Assembly: GCF_030272615.1 (NCBI RefSeq)
Contig: NC_081407.1
Span: forward strand, 377,509,132 to 377,573,131
Direction of reading: 5' to 3'
DNA: 64,000 bases
Origin: Cryptomeria japonica
Lineage: Eukaryota > Streptophyta > Pinopsida > Cupressales > Cupressaceae
Every line of letters begins with the position of its first letter. The stretch's first letter is position 1. Positions 55,451 to 64,000 of the stretch are shown one piece after another. The position numbers and the translations under genes are program-made. The notes beneath the pieces are model-generated. The model searched no databases. It was not told the origin of the DNA and saw nothing but the letters and a program-made list of their open reading frames with translations.

Positions 55451-57429
55451 TTGTAGATTTAAAAACTAAAAAAATACAAGCAAATACTACTATATTAATT
55501 TAAAATATAAACATTATAATACAAGAGTTAAAATGAAACTAGTCATGCCCAGAGAGGAGAGAACATACTACAGGAAGGGAAACCACAGAGATCCTTGTCA
55601 ACATGTAGACCAAACCTAACCAACTAGTAAGCTACAAAATGATTCTAAAAAATGGAAATGACAAAGACCATGGACCAATATGCTATATCTATCTAGAATA
55701 TAATAATCTATTAAACGTAAAAATATGTAGACCAAAGGCTATAATACCCCTAATAAACATAGATAAACACAACCCCAATTTTTCATAGAGAGAGGAACTA
55801 GAAAGATTTTGTATCCAAAAGACATTTTACTTAGAAAAATACTTGAAACCAAGCTAACAAAAGGGCCCCTAGCTAGCTCTAAGGATTGTTTTCCCCCACT
55901 CCTTTGCCATCTACTTTGTCCCCCTAAGACTACTTGTCACTAAACTTGAAATGCATAAAGAAATCGTTGGAGTCCTTTCTGAATCTTTCCTTAAGATGTG
56001 CATTCCAAATATTTCAATGAATCGATTGGTGTAGAATAAGACATTGGGGTGTATAAAAGAGTTATTAAAAAAGGGTGGCCTTTGATGGATAAATGATCTC
56101 CTAAAATCCCTATTTTTCCCTAAAAAATTTTGCAGTTGTTCAATTCAAGGCTAATCTTCATGGTATTATACAACTTCATATACTAGGGTTTCTTATTCAA
56201 GTTTTTCCTCAAAAAATTTCCACCACATTGACCCTTGTCGTAGAATAAATCATACTTTTTGTAGCCTTTTCAAAATTATCAACAAAAAAATGAAGCAATT
56301 GAGACAACAAATGCAACAAAGAACCATAATTTTATAGTACATCAAATGTATTTGAGAGAAATAAAGATACCACTTGAGAAGGGTAAATATTCCATAGGGC
56401 CTTAGGGAAAATTACTTCTTCTATAATAATAGTGATAGTTGCTCTTTATATTGTTATCAAATTCCATGAGAAGACTCATTTCATGTACTTTGGAGTGAAG
56501 GCCCCTATGGTTGGAAACTCCTAAACAATGAAGGAAACATAAATTATCAGGTTAAGAGGATTATATTACATGGTTTACAGTGAAAGGAAGCACTAAATGT
56601 AAGCAATAAGATGAAGCTAACATTGGCAACCTTTGATTCTTGAGAACCCCACATCTATACATTTGCAGATTCCTTAGAAATTATTTGGTTGAAAAACTTA
56701 AACTGCATTTGAAGAAGGAAACAACATTTTCAAAACAAAGGACAAAGAAAAGAATGGCCACCTACTTTACGCAAAAACATCACCTCTCTACATCCATACA
56801 ATCCTTGATATGTGATGGTATGAGAGGAATATACTTTTGCACAAGAGAGGAATATGAGCTATTTAGTAAAGATAGAGAAAGTGCTTTGATATCCTTGTTA
56901 AGGTCCCAGTTTTAGTAGATCCCATGATATGATATCCTTACCAACACCTTCACAAGGATTAAGAGAATGACATAAGATGGCCAAAAGTTGTTGAGCAATA
57001 TACATGGCCTTTGATATGACAAAGCCACTAGTTGAGGACCATCATTTCTAGGTAAAAATCATTAAGTTAACATTTAAGGAGATATTGGGATCCTTACTAC
57101 ATGCCACATCTAACACATAGCTTTGATACTTTAACTTTGCATCATCATTACCAAGCATTGTTCCTAAGGATGACAACTTGCAAAGGAGAAAACTTGTTAG
57201 AAAGACGGATCAATGAGATATAGCTAAATCTATTGGTTCCAAGGGTTAATCTTTGTAAATCTATTTCTTATTATGCCTAATTTCCCCTTTCACAATCCTA
57301 CAATCTTTTTTATCTAATGCATAAACATTATCGTTAGCTTATCTAAAATAATATTTTATACCGAAATCTTCAATCCTCTGCAAGAGTTGCCACATGTCTT
57401 GAAGAACATACCTAATTTCTTCATAGGAT
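55451..57429. repeat. Duplicated sequence of unknown origin, copy 2
   Basis: Partner of 11171-13139. The frame 56640-56915 opens only because copy 2 lost a stop that is present in copy 1, so it is not counted as a gene. Confidence 0.5.
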
Positions 57430-57680
<251 letters not shown>

Positions 57681-58297
57681 GATTGAGTGCGTTATTGGGA
57701 TAAGAGCAACAAATGTGCAACAAATATAAATTAAAATAAATAAGATACGAATATGCCTTTTAAATGGAGTATCTTATTGCGATTAGAGGATCCAACCTGG
57801 AATAAATATGGAGTAAATATAGATTAAAATAAAAATTAGCATAGCTATCTTTAATGTATTAGGGTGGAGATCTATTACTTAGTGCTTTTTCTCTCAAGAA
57901 TGATCCTATTAAATTTAATTTCAAACCTAAAAGTTTGAGATGAGCATCATTAAATTTTATATGGAAAATATGTTTCCTTAAAAGTTTAAAATACTATATA
58001 TTGACCTCAAATCTATGACAGAAAAATGAAACATTCAATCATTGAAATTGTTTGAATTATATATACGTCTATTTAAAAAATATTATAGATATCAATTTAA
58101 TTTTTACTTCAAATTTTTATTTTATTTTTAAATTGTGTTATTTACTAGATGCATAAATACATCAATTTTATGTGATACTTATTTTGAAATATAATGTTTA
58201 TTATTAATATTAATATTCGTAATTATGTCATTAATCTCCATCCTTTGTTGTCATTGTATATATTTCTTTAATGGTTTCTACTACCTTGAATATTTAA
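57681..58297. repeat. Duplicated F-box upstream sequence
   Basis: Related to 13241-13600 and, from about 58040, to 8540-8730. No gene. Confidence 0.6.
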
Positions 58298-58417
58298 ATA
58301 CATCTATCTAAAATACGCCAAGAGATATTAATCTCGAGGCACCTATTATAAATTTTTATTGATAATTGATAGGTGCCACAAGACTGATACCTCTTGACAT
58401 ATTTTAGATAGATGTAT
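58298..58417. mobile_element. 120-bp foldback (MITE-like) element
   Basis: The terminal 28 bases of each side pair with two mismatches (ATACATCTATCTAAAATA at the left and its complement at the right), and weaker pairing continues inwards (GGCACCTA with TAGGTGCC). TAA flanks both ends (58295-58297 and 58418-58420), the target-site size of Tourist/PIF-Harbinger-type elements. Family membership is inferred from size, folding and target site only. Confidence 0.65.
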
Positions 58418-59229
58418 TAAGATATCTAGGCTAGTAGCATCCATAGTGCAACATGTAAAGTATTAATTTATCACATTTTTTATTTAAATAAAAAATTAAT
58501 TATGCTTTACAAATAATGATGCATATCATATTCATTCAAATGTACACTAGGACTTCATTATTGATGAGACATTTCATCTTTTAAACCAAAAATTTAATCT
58601 TAATTATTAACTATTCCTTGATCCCTTCTATTTTGTGTTATTTCCAATTGTCTTCATCTTCTTAGTGGAGATGTTAGTTCCTCTCATGAATTATTATTTT
58701 CTATATGATTTTGAGAATCAACATCCATTATATTTTGAATTCTATCATTTGGTATTTGTAGCACACTATTTATTTTAATGGAATTCATCCCTTCAAAACT
58801 AACCTCAACATTCCCATTAGATTGATGGTGAATTTGGACGTACTTATGATTGCAAACTTGTATTTGTTTTCTTTCTATCTCATTAAATTGGTTAGAATTC
58901 ATCATTATTTTCATTCTTCTCAATATATATTTTCCATCCTCGGGTGTTCATATAAGATGTGTTATAATCTTAACTGCATGCTATCTCATTTTCACTTCAA
59001 TCTCTTCCACTATTAGATTTTCCCTACATTTAACACTTCTTTCTCTATCATTTTAGTTTCAGTGATTCATTTCTTCTTGTTTTTATGCATCAATTATTTG
59101 TTCACATCATTCTCTCATATAATTTTGAGCGTATTCTTTCTCTTATTATTTTTTTTTCTCTTTAGTTGTAAGACTTCTTACTTCCTCTTTTTGTGCATTC
59201 GCCATTTGTTCACATCATTTTTATTAAAA
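58418..59229. repeat. Duplicated sequence adjoining the LINE, copy 2
   Basis: Partner of 13640-14389. It includes the minus-strand frame 58684-58923, related to 13852-14082. No recognised gene. Confidence 0.5.
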
Positions 59230-60117
59230 GAGAAGGACATTCCTATACCTTAACAGAAAAGAAAAAATAGGATAGGCTTGCACTAGAACAAGCTTCCACA
59301 AAGGCATGTAGAGAGAAGAGCTCACAAGTAGTGAGACGATCTAGAAAACACTAAAAAAAGAAAACCCCATTTTAAAAAGAGGCTTTTGATTGGAGTCGTA
59401 ACAGATGAGAATCGAAGTCCCAAGAAAATGAGACTACCTAATCAAAATAGAGGGGTTTAGGAACACATCAAACCATTATTTTGACAACCTCCCTTAGGCT
59501 GGGATCAAACCAACCAAGGGGACAAACAATAACCAACAAATTTTACAAGGCTTTCGACAACCTATTGCCAACATGGCTATCAAATAAACCAACTAGGGCC
59601 AACTCCATAGGCCAACTATAAATAAAAATAATGGGGAATAGAGTCCCAATGAAGTAAAACATAGGGGAAGGGCTCCAAATAAAGGACCATATAAAAAATG
59701 ATCCCAACACTTGCAAAGAAGGAGAGGTCCCATAAGAAACAACCCATCAAGGAACAACAAACAAAAATGCGAGCGAGGGGCTAAATAAAATATCCTCAAG
59801 AAGGATAGCATCCTCCAACAATAGGAAGAAGATAGAACCAAAGTAGGCACATAGCAAATAGAGTCATCTTTGGTTAAACGCTTGCAAGGTAACCTTCCCA
59901 CAATACCTATCCAAAGTTCATCCACTTTAGCTTAAGGAGAGAAACCGCTATGAAGAAAAACACTTCCCTAATTTATCTCTATTGATGGACTATCTCAAAG
60001 CATCCAACTAAGAGATTAAAGTTTGTTTGGTAGTAATTGCTTCATCCATTGAAGCTTTCCCAAAGAGAAAAGTGTAAAATGTGAAGCGACAATTTGTTAA
60101 GGAATAGAGAACAACTA
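59230..60117 (-). mobile_element. L1-type LINE, copy 2 (3' part)
   Basis: Partner of 14390-15290. The frame at 59593-59925 (MDELWIGIVGRLPCKRLTKD) and the reverse transcriptase end ([20 protein letters not shown], about 60008-60075) are kept. At 60118 the LINE sequence is cut by a microsatellite. A further 75 bases of the LINE reappear at 61936-62012. Confidence 0.7.
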
Positions 60118-60686
60118 ATATATGTACATGTATATATACATATGTACATGTATATATACATATATGTATATGTACATATATGTACATATATATGTATATA
60201 TAGATGTATACATATGTATATGTACATATACATATATGTATATGTATATATACATGTATATATGTATATATACATATATATATGTATACATATGTATATA
60301 TACATATACATATGTATATATACATATACATATATGTATATGTATATATGCATATATGTATATATATATATATGTATATATACATATACATATATGTATA
60401 TATGTATATGTATATGCATATACATATGTATACATCTATATATACATATATATGTGTATATATACATACATATAAATATATATGTATATTTATACATACA
60501 TATATATATGTATGTATATGTATGTATATACATATATATGTATATGTATGTATATATATATGTGTATACATATATATATACTTATATATGTATATACGTG
60601 TATATATGTGTGTATATATATGTATATATATTTATATTTATATTTATATATATATGTGTGTGTGTGTGTGTGTATGTATATGTATG

Positions 60687-60733
<47 letters not shown>

Positions 60734-60745
60734 TTGTATTTGTGT
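60118..60745. repeat. Compound TA/TATG/TACA microsatellite, about 630 bp
   Basis: Alternating purine-pyrimidine sequence built from TATATACATATG-type units, ending in (TG)n and (TATGTA)n. The long Tyr-Ile-His frames on both strands come from the repeat and are not genes. Confidence 0.95.
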
Positions 60746-61570
60746 GGATATAAGATTTAATTTTCACCATAAAAAAATAGCAGGTCTATTCTAATTTCTT
60801 CTCTAAAGTTAAAGAACAAACTCAGTGTCACTTCTTTTCTAAAAGATATTTGAAGTGCTTGACAAATAAGTATTTGAAAAAACATAATGTCAAGGATTGG
60901 CTGCAAGTGATAGCATCCAATAAGGATCACAATGTCTTAGCTCATACATTTTTTTGTCTATGAGCTATAGTATTTCAATATTTTGTTAAACAATGGAAAT
61001 AAATATAATACTATGATCTTTTTTATGTAATGTTTCTTCTTCTATATTTAATATAAAAGAAAAATCAAGTTTATTTCATTAATTATTTATACATTGATTA
61101 TCATCGATTATAAATATATATAAAAAAAAGTTTATCTCGCGAAAAACAAGTGAATTAAAAGTCCAACTTACTTGTATTTTTTTTGCATAATTTCAATATT
61201 AAAAAAAAAAGTCCAACTAACTAGGTACATGTACATTGAACATCTAAAATATGTGCCATTGAAGATTGACACGAAATAAAGGCTATGGCCCATGGGAAGA
61301 TGAAGCGTCAGGTGACATGGCATTTGGGTTGCAAAAATCCTATGTATAATGGGACCCACAGGAACTGACAATGGATATGCAGTGATATTGTCTTATGGTA
61401 CGCACATCACTGAAAGTGAATGGTTAACATTTATCCTTTAGGGGACTTTAATGCTAGCTTGTGTGGACAAATTATGTGTTTGAACTAGTACATGCGGAGG
61501 AATGATGACAGACTTTGTGATTAATACCGACGGCCACTGCCATTATATGTTAGAAATTAGAATTGAGTGA
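60746..61570. other. Unique AT-rich segment, part of a 1.8-kb insertion
   Basis: Absent from segmental copy 1, where the flanking LINE sequence is continuous. No gene was seen. Confidence 0.4.
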
Positions 61571-61935
61571 GAGGTTTTTAAATCTTGGGTGGATTGGAAG
61601 TCTTGGTATCATATTGTTTGCACTTGTAGAATTGTCTTGGGTTTCTTTATAAGCAACATGGAAGCCAATTTCTCCTTCCATACTGATAAGAAATTAGTCC
61701 AATTTATCGGACAATTTATAGACAGGAGGCTAGAAGGTTTGTTCTTGTTTAAGGATGAGCGGTTGTATGAGAGAGTGAAAATGTTGTTAGGAGAGGAAAT
61801 TGTCCATGTAGGTCATCACTACAGGACAAAAATGGAGGCATATTCATCGATTGCCGCTTGGGGTTTCCAATTTGAGGACGAGGCAGACAAGGTAAAAAAT
61901 GCCCTGAGAATTATAATTGATTCAAACTACCTCCT
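61571..61935 (+). pseudogene. Exon-like reading frame of unknown family
   Basis: An open stretch without an early ATG reads EVFKSWVDWKSWYHIVCTC and, from ATG 61659, MEANFSFHTDKKLVQFIGQF, DERLYERVKMLLGEEIVHVG, KMEAYSSIAAWGFQFEDEAD and KVKNALRIIID. Composition is that of a normal soluble protein. It runs into LINE sequence at about 61936, so its 3' end is lost. I do not recognise it. It may be a captured exon or part of the inserted element. Confidence 0.4.
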
Positions 61936-62012
61936 CTCTAAATTTTATTACCATTTTCAACTTTTATGGATCTACTCAGCCCTTAAACCATTAAAACAAA
62001 GAGAAAAGGGGA
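61936..62012 (-). mobile_element. Detached piece of LINE copy 2
   Basis: CTCTCTAAATTTTATTACCA to GAGAAAAGGGG matches 15293-15372 in copy 1, where it is continuous with 15290. It shows that the 60118-61935 segment was inserted within the LINE. The segmental duplication ends here. Confidence 0.75.
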
Positions 62013-62015
62013 CAC

Positions 62016-62017
<2 letters not shown>

Positions 62018-62047
<30 letters not shown>

Positions 62048-62105
62048 ATACATATATATATGTATATACATATATATGTGTATATATATATGTAGATATA
62101 CATAC

Positions 62106-62136
<31 letters not shown>

Positions 62137-62148
62137 TATATATACATA

Positions 62149-62180
<32 letters not shown>

Positions 62181-62238
62181 CATACATACATACATACATA
62201 CATACATACATACATACACATATATATATATATATACA

Positions 62239-62270
<32 letters not shown>

Positions 62271-62312
62271 CATATACATACATACATATATATATATACA
62301 CACACAGACATA
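62018..62312. repeat. (TG)n, (TA)n and (TACA)n microsatellite
   Basis: Compound array with a (TG)11-type start and a long CATA tetranucleotide run at about 62150-62218. The Tyr/Ile/Thr/His-rich frames on both strands are artefacts of the repeat. Confidence 0.95.
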
Positions 62313-62565
62313 TATAAAGGATATATATATAAGAAGCATAAAGTAGGATATTAGTACAAATTTAATTTAAGGCAAGACTACCTCGTGATAGCATTAATGA
62401 CTTTGTGACTATGAACTAGTCCAAAGATAGAAAAGGGGCTAGATCACAAAGGATAACATGTATATGAAAATAAATGTGATTATTTGTGTGTAATGAACTA
62501 GTCAATAAGACAAATGTATAAGGATATGTGAACATGAGAATGAAAATAAATAATAAATGCATAAG

Positions 62566-62581
62566 AACATGTGAAACAAAT
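62566..62581. repeat. Target-site duplication, left (16 bp)
   Basis: AACATGTGAAACAAAT is identical to 63814-63829. Confidence 0.9.
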
Positions 62582-63813
62582 CACTTTAGGCATGGTAAAA
62601 TCATTTATATTCCTTTCTATCTAGCCTCCTCTCTTGAAAATAGCCTCGAAAAACATTTGGAGAATCCAAACAACCCTGTTCTCCATGAGGGACTTATTGT
62701 GCTCATCATGGAGTACGCTAAATCCCTTGAAGTTGTGCCCCCTCTATCTAAGACTGGCCAACAGAATGATATCCAGGATGTCTGTGACTCGGAAATGGAT
62801 TTGGAAGGAAGTGGGGTTCCTCTTGATGACCCTGAATATAAACCTGCGGATGAAGGGGAGATGATGGTCACCCCTAGGACATTTAGCAGCAAGAATCCTC
62901 CCAGATGGGCAGCTAGAAAATACAAAACCACCAACAAACTAATCTCTAAGGCCGAGGCCGTCTCTAAAAAGAAAAATTTGGCAGCTAAGGACCATGGTCC
63001 GAAGATTTTGGATCAAGGAATTAATTTGGACATCCCTATCAACGTCCTGAAAGAAAAACAGGGGAACATGGCCAAAGAAGAGAACAGTGGGATATAGAGG
63101 ACTGGTAACCTAATGAATCTGGTTATGGAAGCTACCAGAAGCTAGGAGAGCTGATGGAAGTGGGTGGAGCATGAATTTTATACCCTCAAAGAGGGGGTTA
63201 AAGAGACTATTGATATCTTCACTACTTCCCCTGAGCCCAGCAAATCTGAGAAACTCGTGATTATGACCCAAAAGCTCTCCCAGGACGTCGAGGTGATGAA
63301 ATGCAATCACGAACAAAGAATTGAAAAGGTGGAGCAGTCTATGGTGGAGATTAAGAAAACTCTCAAGAACCTGGTGACATAAGCAAAGAAGCCATGAACA
63401 ATAGTATAGAAGGGCTTGAAAAGATCAATTCCATGGTTGTTGATTATAGATCCTACCATAGTGAATTGGTGAGAGATATTGGAGGGGAAGATATGGCTGT
63501 TGGAGATAGGAAAACCACTGGTCCTAGTTCCAGAACCAAAAGTAGGAGCAGCAACAAGGGTACCTCCAGATTCATTATGGAGGAACAGGAGGAAATCAAC
63601 AAGATTTCCATCTAGAAGAACAAGGATTTGGTGCTCTCTCTTAATTGAGAGTCTTTCTTTTTTTTGTCTTGTTTGTCTGTGTCTATTTTGTTTTTGTGAC
63701 TACTCGAGGGTGCTCCCCTATTTTGATGTTGGTTCATGTCTGTTTGGCTGATGGTCAATTGTTATAAAACTTTTGATTTTGGGTCCATATAAAACCTGTT
63801 TATCTTTATCAAA
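62582..63813 (+). mobile_element. Retroposed non-LTR-type element, 1232 bp
   Basis: Flanked by an exact 16-bp target-site duplication and ending TTTATC followed by ATCAAAAA, so it was inserted by target-primed reverse transcription. It encodes part of an unknown protein: HGKIIYIPFYLASSLENSLE, LHEGLIVLIMEYAKSLEVV, NPPRWAARKYKTTNKLI, then after a stop at 63095 a coiled-coil-like piece (KLSQDVEVMKCNHEQRIEKV, 63164-63382) and, shifted by one base, a basic Ser/Arg-rich tail (SSRTKSRSSNKGTSRF). No reverse transcriptase is present. Either it is a 5'-truncated, gag-like (ORF1-type) element or a non-autonomous family. The stops show it is not intact despite the perfect target-site duplication. Confidence 0.7.
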
Positions 63814-63829
63814 AACATGTGAAACAAAT
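63814..63829. repeat. Target-site duplication, right (16 bp)
   Basis: Partner of 62566-62581. Confidence 0.9.
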
Positions 63830-64000
63830 TAGATGAATAATAAAAGATAAAATATCTAACTTTACAAAAAAAATATTTTGTTTATAAATAAATTTATAAG
63901 TCATGTTTGTCCTCCAAACAATTTAGACTTACCAATGTAAAGTAAAATTATATGATGTACAAAAGTTAAAAATTGGTTAAAAATTTTGCTTACAAAAGTT
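63830..64000. other. AT-rich end of window
   Basis: No feature seen. Confidence 0.4.

Noticed and set aside
60008-60794. Several overlapping frames of 90-220 codons on both strands, rich in Tyr, Ile, His and Val
   Set aside because: They are translations of the TA/TG/CA microsatellite at 60118-60745. The same composition appears in all frames and on both strands.
61972-62354. Overlapping frames of about 100-120 codons on both strands
   Set aside because: These are translations of the microsatellite at 62018-62312. Only the first codons of one minus frame touch LINE sequence.

Overview
The window looks like plant nuclear DNA from a large, repeat-dominated genome. A gymnosperm such as a conifer is my best guess, from the density of old LTR and L1-type elements, a nearly 4-kb LTR and F-box and PPR gene debris; this is inference, because no marker gene fixes the species. 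I see no gene that is clearly intact and host-functional. The longest open frame, 1075 codons, belongs to a retrotransposon.

Region by region. 1-5.9 kb: AT-rich sequence with a 5S-rRNA-derived stretch inside a putative Cassandra-like LTR, a short LINE-like fragment, and a CACTA-type transposon end. 5.9-15.4 kb and 45.8-62.0 kb: two copies of one long segmental duplication. Each holds an F-box pseudogene (minus), the tail of a non-LTR element (plus), a second broken F-box 5' end (minus) and an L1-type LINE (minus). Copy 2 later gained a 3961-bp solo LTR, microsatellites, a 120-bp foldback element and a 1.8-kb unrelated segment. Copy 1 lost about 580 bp downstream of its F-box gene. 17.0-18.5 kb: the 3' end of a degraded Gypsy-type element. 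18.5-26.0 kb: PPR gene fragments, a 0.7-kb composite segment present twice, a broken Copia gag-protease element carrying an unknown acidic reading frame, a tRNA-Arg relic and three related 35-bp palindromes. 26.0-28.2 kb: a Copia-like LTR and old repeats. 28.2-42.1 kb: an L1-type LINE (minus) split by a complete 8.77-kb non-autonomous Ty3/Gypsy element. 42.1-46.7 kb: AT-rich repeats, partly tandem. 62.6-63.8 kb: a retroposed element flanked by a perfect 16-bp target-site duplication.

How the parts relate. The insertions can be ordered: the LINE was already present when the Gypsy element entered its endonuclease region, and the F-box duplication predates the solo LTR. The two F-box copies carry different nonsense mutations, so each can be used to read the other's damage. 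The most unusual item is the Gypsy element. It keeps an open frame with a retropepsin and a G-patch motif but no reverse transcriptase, RNase H or integrase, so it presumably moved using enzymes from a related element.
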